64,000 nt of DNA from Baylisascaris procyonis (Eukaryota; Nematoda; Chromadorea; Rhabditida; Ascarididae). Below, in pieces: positions 27,601-40,060 of the stretch. The position numbers and the translations under genes are program-made. Position 1 is the stretch's first letter; the number at the start of each line of letters is the position of its first letter. Under the pieces are notes generated by a model. It was not told the DNA's origin. It saw only the letters and a program-made list of their open reading frames with translations, and did not search any database. The stretch spans positions 1,240,001 to 1,304,000 of the forward strand of contig JAZARR010000167.1 in the NCBI GenBank assembly GCA_037389465.1. The letters are read 5' to 3'.

Positions 27601-29278
27601 TTATAATTTGAGATGTTGGAAAGTGTTGATGGGGTATGATTTGAATCACCTGCCGACATATTGTTGAAACGAAACTATCATTTCGAATTTCCATAAATAT
27701 TTTATAAATGAAATAAGGAAAGTACTTCTTTGAGGTTTATGATAGATATAATTATTTATGCTAATATTCCCAACGACTGCAAATTTATATGGCTGCACCA
27801 AGTGCAATAAAATTTTTGAACAGGCGAAGCTGAGTAGGGAAAGCATAGACGGGCAAATTCATTTTCGTCTTAAAGTGCATTGCTCGAAAACAGCTCATTG
27901 AATGAACGTATTGCAACTATCGAGTGTATGGCTCTAACGCTTGAATAGTTTAAAGGACTCTTTGTTTTTTTACCAATTTGTCAATTCTTGCCTTATCACT
28001 GTACTTGCAGGCGCGCAAGGTAGCATGGGACCACCAGGTGTGCCCGGCGCTCCAGGAACAGGAGCAATACGACAACGGGGCCCTAAGGGACCGCCTGGTC
28101 CTATGGGGCCGCCGGGCCAACCTGGCGCTCCAGGCGCGAACGCTGAACCAGCGGTAATGGGACCACCTGGACCAGTGGGAGCGCCAGGACGAGAAGGGTT
28201 AATAGGACTTCCGGGACCAATGGGACCGGTACGTATCTTCATCTCCTTCGATAGTTACCTTCAAAAGTTGGAGAGAGGAAGGAAGAACACGAAGAGGGGA
28301 AAAAGCTTGAGAGTCAACAGCTAAAGAATTAGTTTTCATATTGAACATCAAGTAAGTAATAATTCATTCTCACCAACCACTTCGCATTCATGCTTACCAA
28401 ACAAATACCAACAGCTTAATACTACTAATGGTACGGGTACATTCTGACTAATAATTTCTGTGGTGCGTTAAACGTGATGGGCAAAAAAGAGGATGGAAAA
28501 CAGGAGGAGGGGAGGGGGAAGGAATTCGGCAGTGAGTCACTCCAACTGTTGAGAAACTCTCTTTAGAACGAGAAAACGCAACGGTCCGGTGCATTTTGCA
28601 TAGCGCAACTTATTCTAACTCCACAATATGGCACAGGTTTAAGTTGAAGACCGCCGTCACCTCATTTAGCTATTAGCATCGTTGGCATGCTCCCCCTGCA
28701 CAAGTCACCTAAAATATCACTGTTGTCTATAAATGGTGCATGTTAAGCAATCGCATGTACACAGCTCACCGAACGTTTTCCTAATCTTTGTATATTCTGC
28801 AGATTCGACGATGCTCAAAATAACAATGGTGAAGCATGCGCAGATTTTAGTGGTAGAGGCCGTGAGTAGGGTTCCCGGCTTTCCTTTTCGAGACGGCCTG
28901 GATTATTTTCAGCCCGGATGTCCAGGAATCCCAGGCAAAGATGCAGGATACTGCCCTTGCCCGCCGAGGATCGCCCCTAGCACAGCTCGACCACCTTATG
29001 CTCAACAGTTACCCATGAAGGCTCCTCTATCGTCCTATGGATCAGCATTTTCACCTCCACCGTCCTCAGCAGAACCTTCTGTCGCGTCGCCGCAAATTTC
29101 TTCAGGAGTTTTAAATCCGCCATACAGGCAACTTTTTCGTCGTTTTCCACAGTCACCCACTATTGTATCCCTGCCTATGCCGAAATCCCTATCCACTGCA
29201 CATAAAACAGCCTTGAAAAACACAACGAGAAAATCAGTAACACGATTTTTCAATATTTCGCAGCTTCGTAATACTTGA
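24697..29278 (+). CDS. Divergent cuticle collagen (tandem copy C), possibly damaged or re-spliced
   Basis: Third and most diverged copy. Coding exons by homology with A and B: 24697-24837, 25266-25425, 26070-26141, 27149-27382, 28011-28228, 28913-29278. Exon 3 (72 nt) and exon 5 (218 nt) keep the sizes of A and B; exon 2 is 27 nt longer and exon 4 is 3 nt shorter. The protein has a hydrophobic N terminus, an [11 protein letters not shown] segment, a furin-like RHKR near residues 86-89, Gly-X-Y tracts and the terminal GYCPCPPR. Its tail of about 100 residues is rich in Ser, Pro, Ala and Lys, much longer than in A or B. In exon 3 the codon matching a helix Gly is TGA (26129-26131), and the old donor is now GTTTAC. 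A GT at 26121, 21 nt upstream and in the same phase, would remove the TGA in frame, giving 389 aa with one break in the Gly-X-Y repeat. Without that shift the gene is a pseudogene. AATAAA lies at 29507-29512. Confidence 0.8.
26129..26131 (+). other. In-frame TGA in exon 3 of collagen C
   Basis: The codon falls where A and B have GGA in the same 72-nt exon. A single G-to-T change of GGA accounts for it. It ends the frame unless the upstream donor at 26121 is used. Confidence 0.85.
27016..27041 (+). repeat. Short duplicate of collagen C coding sequence inside its intron 3
   Basis: The 26 bases here match the exon 4 segment at 27293-27318 (Leu-Pro-Gly-Lys-Asp-Gly-Leu-Pro codons) at 25 of 26 positions, differing by one A/G. 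Similarity continues weakly for about 20 bases. It is a local partial duplication of coding sequence about 280 bp upstream of its source. Confidence 0.8.
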
Positions 29279-30594
29279 TAGCAAGTACTGAAAGGACGTT
29301 GAAGAATCCACATTATCCCAGAATCTACCGTAAATATCGAGCGACAAACGCAACGTATACCAGGATGTGCTACACTCGTTTGATGTTGACAAGGAAAGGG
29401 TTTTTGGCAGTTTTCTGTTCAGGATATACAAAACGGCAAATAGCGATATTTCGGTTCGAACGAACCTCATAGTAAACCGGAAATGGGAATCATCACTAAC
29501 TATAGAAATAAAGGCGTCTCTATTTATTCACATTTAACAATTGCGACTTCGAGAGAGTCATTTACCTTCGTAAAATAAAGGTGTTATTAGCAGGTGAAAC
29601 AAACACTCTGACATGAAAAATCATTTGAAGATAGTAGCGAAGAGAAGAAACGCTGAGTAGTGGAACATTCATTCACCTTTCATAATGATATGCCATACCT
29701 GAGTTTGGATTACCCATACCTGCAATATCAGGTACCCTCCATATAACTGCAATAAATGCCTTAAGAGTGTAAATGAAGCGTTTGCTCGCATTAAAAGATG
29801 TTTGTTGTACAGGTAGGGATGTGATTTCCTTTGTTATCATCATCCTCAAAAATGAACCTGATTATGGAATTTTTCAGGAAAAAATACACCTGAACCAATA
29901 AACCTGCCCCACTACAACAGCAAAATTTCACATTCTGTTATACCGAATAAAAATATCTTGCACTAATATCGCATTCCGGAGGAACAAAGATATTCCACAA
30001 TCCTTGCGACTATAAATTCCTGACCCAAAAGTTATCTTGACGTGTTACGGTAGATCATCCGCTAAGGCGTTACAGTCGTATTACTCTGCCTTGTACAAGA
30101 TCGAAGAAGCTTTCTATATTTGATAGAAACACCTAAGTTCGATTACGCTAACAAAAGTTCATAGTTCCATGCCGTGCCTAGTTAATAATCAATCTATAGA
30201 AGATGCCCACTGCAAGAAATTATTCGATTGTTGCCTTGTGTTTGCCATTGCTCATAAAAATCGTTGCATAAATAAATGTTGTAGAAATTGATGCTATGTT
30301 TCAATTGTTTTTTATTTTCAAATAAACAATTTCTGTCATAGAAATATCTCTTTATAGTCAGCGGCAACGTAAAAGAAACCGGAAGCAACAATTGCAATCC
30401 GTATAGGATTAATCAAAAATCACCAACAATCTCTATTTGTGGATATTCAATTGTGTTATGAGCTAGAGGAAATCGCCGAGACTCAATTTATTCAATACAC
30501 ATTGATAATGACACTTTTTTTGGAAGATTTTAAGATTTCACCTATCATATGTTGGAGCAAATTTTTACTGAGAAGATATTGTATTTTAGTTTTA

Positions 30595-30606
<12 letters not shown>

Positions 30607-30679
<73 letters not shown>
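30607..30679. repeat. (TA)n microsatellite
   Basis: About 70 bp of uninterrupted TA dinucleotides following a short A run, the longest simple repeat in the window. Confidence 0.95.
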
Positions 30680-30680
<1 letters not shown>

Positions 30681-32421
30681 GCTAAAGCAAACAATGTAAA
30701 TATCCTTCTTCTAGCTAGCAGTTGAGAAATATACAAAAAATTGTGGATTATCAAAGTAACTGCGGTAATTAAAGGTGTATAGGCAAGAAATATTCGAAAA
30801 AAGAAAATTCCATATAATTTTCCTGCATAATTCTTTGCAATCAAAAATTCCAGATTTTTTTTTCATGGGTCGATTTTACATTACTCCTCAAAATCATTTG
30901 CAACATCGATCATTCATCACAATAAATCGGGTTCATCGATTGCTCGGCTTTTTTGGTGCCCTAATGGCATCGAATTTGTAAATACAAATTCGAGTCAGCC
31001 GATCAGGTGAAAAACAAATTGACGAGGATAGAGATTTCTATACGTGGTTGGATTTTTAGGAAAGCGCGCCATTTTATCTTTTTTTTTTTTTAATTTTAAT
31101 AGAGCCTCTCTTACTGTTGTTACATGTTAGTGACTTGATCAACCGAACTATAACAGTCGAATACCACCTCAATCCTTAAATAGAGTGTTTCTTCACTTAT
31201 TCTTCTGGCTGCTTACAGTGTTCTATGGTTGTCGCGCTTTCTTCAACATGTGGATTCTTTTTCCTGCGATTGAATCAGGATTTCTCATAGACTCAAAAAG
31301 GTTTACAGAATCCGACGTGATCGTCATATTTGACAGAATATTCAGTACGTTTGCTTGTATATGAGTGCATCTATGGATTGAAACACAATGAGGTTATTAA
31401 TGAACTCTTCAAGCTAGAAAAATTGTTAAAACAACACAATGCTTCCTTCTTATGTTCATAGTTTTAAATGAAAATATAATTTACTGCCCATAATTATATC
31501 GAAATGATCAAATAAATCAACGCTTAGCAGATATTTAGAGCATGAAAAGGAAAACTGCAATCTTTAGGGATGATATGAGCGGAAGTTGTGGAAGGCATGC
31601 GCAACGTTGTTGTGAAACATGGCGAATAGCAGGGGAAAGGTTTATACTATCATATACTATGGCCTTTTCTCGTTTTATATGCCCCTTAGCAGTTTCATAT
31701 GCACCATATTCTAAAGAATTGTCATCAAATTACGTTAAGTGTACTTGCCACCTAACAGCGAGGGACGCATATAAAGAAAGATGAATCACGAATAATACCA
31801 CCTACTTGCCCTACACTGTACATGAAACACAACTTTTACAGCCTCCCTCCTCCCATCCCCTCCCTCCCCCCCCCCAACCACAAAGAAAACCTGATGAGCA
31901 AAAGTTTTCAACCTTTATGATGTTCTAAGAGCACTTATGACAGATAAAGAAAATGTTCAAATATCGGCAGCAAGTGTACACTACACGTTTCTAATTAATG
32001 CAGGAAAAGGATACATCAGAGAGAGGGAGAGAGGAAGATAGAAGAAAGGCACAGTTTAAAATGAGTGGAATTATTAGTACATATATTTAACAAACAGTTA
32101 GTCCATGTCGAAGAAAAACAATGTATATACGGTGAATAAAAAAAGAAAAAAAAGGATAGAGAGTAAATTTTATAAAAATGGCTGCTTTAGCCTTTAGACC
32201 ATTTTGGTGCTTTGCCGGGTTTATAGTCAACGAGAAGTATTCAAAAGTGGGAAGGATCGAAGCTGAAAAAATAATTTTAAAAAATTTCTCGTTTTCAAAT
32301 AACCTCTCATTAATTTTTAAAACCATCCATCCAAAATCTACTAATTGCACTGCAATTAAACATTTTAGAAAGATGAAACCGATATCCGGTCTATATCAAA
32401 ATTATCGAACTATGTTCCCTT

Positions 32422-32450
32422 ATCCCTCCCTCCCCCCCCCCCCCACCCCG
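32422..32450. repeat. C-rich low-complexity tract
   Basis: Pyrimidine tract dominated by C (13 to 14 consecutive C residues flanked by CCCTCCC and ACCCC). Confidence 0.9.
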
Positions 32451-33634
32451 GGTTTATCAATTTTAAGTGATAGCAAAACGCAACAACTACGAAACAAGAA
32501 AATAAGAAACAATATAAAAACTATGAACGTGATAAAATACAACAGGGAAAGAAATAATAAAGACTGATGCTTGAAGCAAAATAAAATGTTTAAAATAAAT
32601 AGTCACATATCATATATGATTTTAATAAACCAAAAAAAAAAAAAAATTATAAAGTACGAAAGATTTCATGCAAATAATGGAAGATATATCACAGGCACGA
32701 ATCATTCAGCTGCACTTTTAATGAGAATCACAGATGAATACGATAACTAAGCTTAAATGATGTAGTAAACGATGAGACAGATATTCTGCTCTAAATATGG
32801 CCAAAATAGTTGTGGTCGATCCCAGGATCAGATTTCCCTAAAAGCGACTCCGGAGCTAAAGTTTTTTTCTATTGCAAACTAGCGAGGTCACAACGCTTAG
32901 CTAATCATTAATTCGGATTAAAGCTGCTGACGGCTCACTATTTATGAAATGCTACGATGCACCTTACAATTTGAAGAGCAGGTACTAATCAATCGATGCG
33001 GTGATCTGATTCCAGAGTCCTTATCATTGGCTCAACAATAATAATTTGAAAGGCGCAATATACGATACCGCTGGAAATGAATTAAGACGATTATAATTTG
33101 TGACCGTTCAAAACATAAAAGCTGTGGAATCTCGTTATGTGATCGCTAATTTTAGCGAAATATTTGACAGTTCTAGATAAGTTCTGATATATAATGAAAA
33201 TATTTACGTCTAACATTGAAATGGAATGAAATTAATTGAATTTAAATTGTTACTCGTGAAATTAATCCCCCACCTTTTATATTTTCTAATTATAAAATTG
33301 AAATGGCCTAATAAAAAACATTGGCAAAAGAACAATTAAAAAATAAAATGCATATGTATAGAGTTGATTTATGTTCGGATAGAAAAATGAATATTTTCAC
33401 CACATCCGCCGATTTTTAATATTTGACTATTTTATTTTCTATCTCATACATATTCTACATTTGATGACTTTCATCGAAATCTTAAAGCGTTAATCTCATT
33501 TTCGTTTAGAACTCTCCTTATGCTTCTCTTCGTAAGCAACCAACTAGCCAAATCGTTTCTTTAAATGTTTAGTACCTAGCAATAAAATTTCGTACGAAAA
33601 AAATTCTAGCAATAAAGGCATCAAGGGAGGAAGT

Positions 33635-33700
33635 AAGCTTAGCGAGGGGAGACAAGCAGAGAGAGGGAAGGAAAGAGAGGGAGAGAGAAAGAGGAAGGAA
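33635..33700. repeat. GA-rich low-complexity tract
   Basis: Purine-rich stretch of GAGAGAGGG and GGAAGG blocks without a constant unit. Confidence 0.85.
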
Positions 33701-34163
33701 TATTAAAAAATATAATACACAAGTATGCATTAAGCAAGAAATCAAATACAACTCCCACGAAATAAGTGATGAACGTTATAAGACCGTATAGTCTCATAGC
33801 TTTATTACTCAATTTGACTCGAAAAATCCACCAATCTGAAGATAAGAGACAGAAGGTGAATTGACTCTTAGAAATTTGGCACAAAAATATGCAGCAAAAT
33901 GCACTGAACAAATTATTGCTGATTAGTATCGTCTGTTAAAATCATTCACGGCGAGAATCTACAATAATGCAATGATCCAAAAAAATTCCATTAAAAACTA
34001 AGAGGAAAGGAAACGTGGATGAGAGAAATTACATAAATGAATTATTAGTGGATGGCAACTTTCCAATTCGTTCCTCTTCTGAAATTTTATAAATCGAAGG
34101 CCAATTTCGATTCAAAAAATTCATTAAAAATAAAAATCCACAAAGAAATTCAAACCGTTAGAA

Positions 34164-37100
34164 TTATAAAAAATTGTTGATTCGATCGAGCGCATTCTTA
34201 TAATAGATAGCCGTTTCAGCAATAACTCCATTAATAATCATTTCAATTTCCTTCTTTGTTCGAATAAACGTATCCTTGTAATTCCAGTTAAGACCTGCAT
34301 CTTTTGCCCCACAAAAGGACATATTGAATGCAGTTGACGTGAATGGTGATGGCCATGATGCAAACATTACTGCATCCATTTTTCTAAAATTAAAGCAAAA
34401 AATTATCTATCAATGTCCAGGTGCACTTCCGACAAATCCTACCTGCGAAGTAGATTGGAACCTTTCATTTCTTCTCTTCCTTTTCGAATAAAAAAATGTG
34501 AGATCAGCTACTCTGCCAGAAAACTGTTAGAATTCAAGGCATAATAAACAATAATAACATATGTCGCATATCATATGCCCATATCGGAAATAGCAATTAT
34601 CGCTTAAAACCTATCAATATGCACCGGAACTCTACTTATAAGTAGTGACAAGGAGGTTTATGAACTTCCTGTATTACGTGCAAAAAATAGCTTCGATGAG
34701 TTTTGCAGAATAAAAACTTGCAGTTCAACCTCATTAGGTTATATAAAATGGGATTCTCTACCGAAAACACAATGTGCATGGCTAATTTGCGGGGGTTCCA
34801 GCTGCCTAGTGCCCAGTATTTCGTTCACCCTGAGGCATGATATCTTAGGAATATCATTGCATATACGATCGAAGCCAATGTCATTCTATCAAAAAAAAAC
34901 CTTTTCTGCCATCCATGGAGAACGAAATCCTTCTCGCACCACATTGAATTCGTCAGCCAAGTATCGCGTGACCAAGCGGTGCCTTTCCTTAGAACTAGTG
35001 CCTTGTCCGGCCATTTATTCACTCCGCCTAGAACTTCTCGAGCGCATGCCTCATATATGGAGAGATCGTCAAAAGATCTGGAAACATCAACCAAACGCCA
35101 CCAATAATTACGCTTTTTCTTATAGCTATAAAGGCACTGAGGATCCAAAAACCAGCAATTAAAAAAAAGAACCAGCTGCGAGGATAGGGATTTACCCCCA
35201 CCGTTCATATAACAAACGGTTATTTCGTTCACGGAAATAAGGCAGCTTTGGGTATACGAATATACTATCAACCGGTGCCACATAATTAAAGGATATTAGA
35301 GTAAATTATTGCGAAATAAAATTCAGAACATCAAGTGGTAAAATATGGCATCAACGTCGCCAATTTTCTAGCCATTTCTGAGCCGCAAAATTACATATCA
35401 GAAATACACTATCCACATTACACCATAATACGGCAGAATACACAGATTGTGAAAATGGAGTCCTCAAAGCCAAGTTGGATTGTAGATGATGGCAGTCCGC
35501 CTACCTCCTTGAAGTGTACTGGTTTCAGGTCTAGGTCCTATGCAAACTTCGTCTTGGTCCCCACATTGCATATTGTTATATCTGCTCATCTGTTCACATG
35601 TGAGCTATTCAAGGAATGATGCAACGGTTAAAAACTACATAAGTGGCCGACTCGTTATAACTACGCAATGTTCGACATTTCCCTCTAGCGTCCGTTACTA
35701 GCCATTTTTCGTTGGTACGATGATTCTTCGCAGAGACCACAGACTGCGTGTTGGGTACGCTACAGGCTAACCGCTCTGAGAGTTCTTCTCTAATTTCCAC
35801 TGTCCATTCCCAAGTCTTCTACAGGAACTTGAAGTGTGTCTTGGATGCATTCTGGGTTGCTCTCTATTAGGGTCGTTTTCCAGCCTCCCCTGTCAAGCTT
35901 CCTATAAGAACTAGGAACGTGTGCTGGGTACACTCCAGGCTGCCATCCCTGATAGTCATCTGCTGCCCATCAGTGATACCTTGTCGTCGATAAGGGTTAT
36001 ACCTGCAGGACTCGGCTGGGCGAGGGTCACAAAAGACTAGAATTTTAATAAAAAACGAAAAAATTTACGATACTAATTGAATCGTGATCAAGCAAACTCA
36101 CTTCGAAACATTCCATACTTTTTCACATCTTCGTCTCTCGTTCACTTTTTGCGGTACCATCAATTCCATAAAGACATTCTGAAAAAAACATCCTACAGCA
36201 ATTCAGAAAAAAACCTTAAAAAATTAATAACTAAAACATCCTTCTCGATTTGCATTTATTATAATATAAATAAACAATAATATCATCTAGACGAAAGCTT
36301 CGACTCATCAGAAAACCGAGTCTCATTCGCCATATCACATCTCCTAAAGCCTGTTAAACGGGTGGATATACCGACGAGATAAGACCGATATACAAAGTGG
36401 TCTAAATTATCTATACATTGTAACTTCGATCAGAAGATAGTAGAGCAAGCTTATGCAATACACTGAGATAAGCTTTCAAGTTCGATTAGCAGGAAAGGCT
36501 TTAACGGGTCCACCAAAGACGGCAACGTTAAGGAGGGGTTTGGTTGAAATTAAGAATTTGACTCAAATCGAGACATTGATATTGAGCAAAGAAATAAATC
36601 TAAAAATGATACATGTATCGCTCCATTGTCGGATCCGTGAAAAGAAGAAGGCAATCGATACTCATAGTTAGCCCAATAACTTAGAAACTTTCGTCCATAA
36701 TCCGAATTCCTATAAAATTCGATCAGAAACGGCCGACAAAATCGATGGACGTCATGAACGATCTCAAATTTCAGCAAAAAAAAAAAGAAACGGGCAGCAC
36801 TAAACTGCACTTGGTAGCGTAAATTGAGGAATTAGGCCAAATATTTTTAACCTTCAACGTTGAATTGAAATTCTTTTAAGCTATCAATAACCAACGTAAC
36901 GCAACTATTACAATACTATAGTTGTACTAACTATTAGTTTTTGGTATATAAAATAATGTCATAAAACTTAATTAGGCGTGATATAACAATGGTTACTACA
37001 TTACTACACAGCAAGAAGTAACTGATATTAACAATACTATAATATAAATAGAATAAATGCATATGACTGAGAATACCATTTTATTGGTCGCATCTAAACA

Positions 37101-40060
37101 TTCATGTCGGTCACTCTCAACAGTTTCCGCTCTCCAGTGCGGATTCTATATGAACAAAGGGATATATGTGGCGCTAGGAGCTACCTTCAAAGTGGTTTAC
37201 GAGAAAGGACCGAATCAAACAACCCACCCGCTGCAAGCACACGTATTCAGTTGTCCGACATGCCTTTCATATTTCAGATATCCATCCATTTCATAAATCA
37301 GTGAGGTTAGCCTCACATTATGACACGATCTTGGTCGAGGAAAGAGGTATGCGATGCGAGGTAGAGAGTTCAGAAAGAAAGTAAACAAAGAAATATCCTG
37401 TGCGCTAACGCAACATAGACGTTGTGTATACTTACTGCAATCTCTAAGCACTTTTCATCCAGATATCAAATCCATTATAAAATAAAGCGAACGAATTAGT
37501 AAATACGAATAGCAGAAATCAAAGAAGCAAATTTAATTCACTCTCCTCTATGATCAGAATCTTAAAAAAAGACAGACCAGTTCTTCTGACACAAGCCGCA
37601 CTAGGTAGCCTGGCAAAAGGAGGAAAAGAAGGGAGAGGGGAGTGAGGGAGGCCGATTTCAAAAACTTGAATAAATGCGCGACAAAAGAAATGATAAGCTC
37701 AACTAACCTGACCAGGTAACTTCCGGCCATAATTTCAAAATTAAAGATGCGATCATAAAAAATAATTTCCACATCAACGTCGATCCATTCTTCGATAAGA
37801 TGATTTGGATTGATAACACCCATATCAGCGTCTATAAACAGAATCCAATGCTCGTTAATATCCTCCATTATGTGGGCCACAACACAATGACGTGCAAACA
37901 TGAACTGAAACCTCTTATCTTGAGTCTGTGTTTCTAGCGCAATCCTTGACCGCATTCTCCTCTTAGGCATTAGACATCAACTCTACCTCCTCTACAAATC
38001 CTTCGATCCTTAATGCATTCCTCTCTGCATCGGTCCACCCCGCATTTCAGGTATCTTAACCCCTTATCCTGAAATGCACTAGCACCTCTCGCCCTTCCCT
38101 CCACTTACAAACATTTTATATCACTAATAAATTTTGAAGACGAGCCTACCAACTAATTGAAGCATTCATAGGCAGTGTTATGAGTGAACGTGCATACTTT
38201 TTTTGCTAGATGTTTATTTCTTTATTTCAACCAATAGAGCGTTCGTTACGAATGAATTTCTTTTCACATCGCTTCTACTTATTCTGATGCAATGCTTCTC
38301 TGATCCAATTGGTTCCTGTTGTCTTTTTAGAGAGTCGCACCATCTTATTGCAGGTCGACCTTTACTTCTTGCAGGTCGGTAGCGTGAAGGTTAGGGCTTA
38401 GGCTCGTCTCCTGCCGGTCGGACGATGACGGGTCGATTCGCAGTTTTCCTCTTATAACGGTCGCGATTTGTTCCGCCACCCTCGTCGCGATGAGGGTATT
38501 TGGCGTGGTGGCTCAGCTGATCGGAGCCAACAAGCTAGTCGGAGCTTACCCACAACCGAGTGCGCAGTAATCAATGCAAAACGATGAATATTTGCTTGCT
38601 GGCCAACATTAACTTGCCGTTTTCTCTCTTGTCAATAACAACTTTTAAACACCATAAAAGTTTCCAAAAAAAAATGTTGATTAAAACCATGAAATGTAAT
38701 ATGCAAATTTTTCCCCCTATAATTCTGTGACAGTAGCTTTCATCCTCAGGTACTGTGAATTGGTGAAAAATATTAGGTAGGATAAGCTAAACCTATAATA
38801 TGCCGATATGCACCGGGAATGAGATATCATATATCAAATGCAGAAAAAAAAAAGCTTACATCTTTTTGTGGGCACAACCTCTTAAGTGTTTCATTGGCAG
38901 AAAGATCGATGACCACCCATGGATACTTGTGATGAATCGCATAACATTCGAATGACTCTTGAGCTAGCCGATACTCTTCATAGTTTTGACGATCCTTAAG
39001 TACCGTTATAATCGCAACGCTACCTTTCGATAAGAGCTCTTCTAAAACTATGTCAACGAGTGAGATACTTGAACGAAACTATCCATCCAGGTGGAAAAGC
39101 ATTCCTCTGCTCAGCTGTACCGAGAGCATGAACTGCAAGAAACTGAAAAAAACAGTATTGAGGTCCACCAAAAAATGCCCATTAACAGAGACCCAAACAC
39201 AACATTTAAATATCACTGGTTCTATTTTTAGATGAAACCTACCGTCTGGCATGCATACCAGACACACAGACATGCACAGACATCTGCAGTGAACAATTAA
39301 TAGAAGGAAAAATTTCTGGTAGCGCAGAAAAAATTCTCGCTGGCAAGGATTTCTGTCACATATTGAAATCACGCATACCCTCCCCCTCTCCATAAATTTT
39401 TTCCATGACGTTAATAAAACAATTCAGCTAACTGAGGTAGAAAAACAAATTCATCGCTAGACATATAGATCAATTTTGTAAGTGGTTTATTTTGATGTAT
39501 CCAATCGTTTTCCGTTTAGCCTTCCTCTTGGGTCTGCTTCCCTATTCGCGTTTTTTAATGAAAAATAAGACCAAACAACTATAATTTGATAGCACAACAT
39601 CTTATTGAGTGCATATAAGGTGTATTGAGAATGCATATAAAGGATCATGAATGAATAAAAAGAAAAACACAACCATATACTATGCATCGAAAAAGGAAAC
39701 AATTCTTGACATATAAATATTCTTCGTCATAATCATTCGTCATTTTAGCACAACACAACGATTAGTCAGAATAAGCGGCTGTCACTAACGACGAAGAATC
39801 AAAGATACTTCCGTTTTGAAGATTTTAGTGAGTGGTAAAAGTCACTAACCGTTCCAACGATTTTTGTAAATAATTCCGGGCACTGTTCGTCGATAGAAAT
39901 TACGATAGGCATTTCTTGCACTTGCAATATAAGCTTCTTCAATCAACACAACCGAGAAGAGACAAAACAATAGAGCAATCCTTCGTCGTGTTTTATTACC
40001 TTTCGAGAATACTTTCGCAACAATATTAGTCCATAATTGAATTAGAAAAGATCCTTTCAT
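34164..40060 (-). CDS. DUF273-family type II membrane protein, glycosyltransferase-like, seven exons, 388 aa
   Basis: Member of the nematode DUF273 family, thought to resemble galactosyltransferase-type enzymes; no substrate is known. Exons in transcript order: 40060-39850, 39047-38860, 37904-37708, 36709-36613, 36178-36102, 35077-34901, 34383-34164. Phases join throughout and total 1167 nt. Residues 24-26 are Arg-Arg-Arg, followed by a hydrophobic segment at about 27-42, a type II signal anchor placing the rest in the ER/Golgi lumen. The core begins VAIITVLKD near residue 81. Then come CPQKD (129-133), FARHC (about 136-140), [12 protein letters not shown] with the DAD motif at 158-160, [11 protein letters not shown] (to 199), [11 protein letters not shown] (221-231), [14 protein letters not shown] across the exon 5/6 join, KGTAWSRD (288-295) and DFVLHGW (to 313). 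DxD-type motifs bind a metal-nucleotide sugar in many glycosyltransferases; that role here is inference. The exon 6 donor is weak (GTTTTT). Exon 5 is only 77 nt. Confidence 0.9.
35745..36030. repeat. Probable dispersed repeat with an internal ~110-bp periodicity, in DUF273 intron 5
   Basis: Three imperfect blocks share the pattern GTGTGCTGGGTACACTCCAG, starting near 35745, 35830 and 35910, followed by similar CTG-rich segments. The stretch is more GC-rich than its surroundings and non-coding. I read it as part of a dispersed repeat, which needs a genome comparison. Confidence 0.5.
38335..38580. repeat. GC-rich probable dispersed repeat in DUF273 intron 2
   Basis: About 240 bp that is clearly more GC-rich than the flanks, with GTCGACC and GGTCGG motifs repeated several times and CCCTCGTCGCGATGAGGG forming a hairpin-like inverted repeat near 38480-38497. 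It is non-coding. A tRNA-derived origin was considered but the promoter boxes are in the wrong order. Confidence 0.45.

Larger units (their letters stand above)
29279..34163. other. Intergenic spacer between the collagen array and the minus-strand genes
   Basis: Transcription of collagen C and of the DUF273 gene converges on this stretch. It contains the 3' untranslated region of C, a (TA)n microsatellite, two poly-C tracts (about 31866-31875 and 32430-32450) and a GA-rich patch at about 33635-33700. I found no supported exon. Open frames that appear to encode alternating Ile and Tyr are just the microsatellite. Confidence 0.5.

Noticed and set aside
30439..30844. Open frames encoding long Ile-Tyr runs on both strands
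   Set aside because: Produced by the (TA)n microsatellite.
35078..35141. Longer version of DUF273 exon 6 starting at an acceptor about 60 nt earlier
   Set aside because: It would insert a basic Trp-rich segment absent from the family pattern; the acceptor TTTCCAG at 35078 gives an uninterrupted family-like sequence.
38430..38545. tRNA-derived SINE reading of the GC-rich block
   Set aside because: An A-box-like TGGCTCAGCTGATCGG lies downstream of the B-box-like GGTCGATTCG on the same strand, the wrong order for a tRNA promoter.
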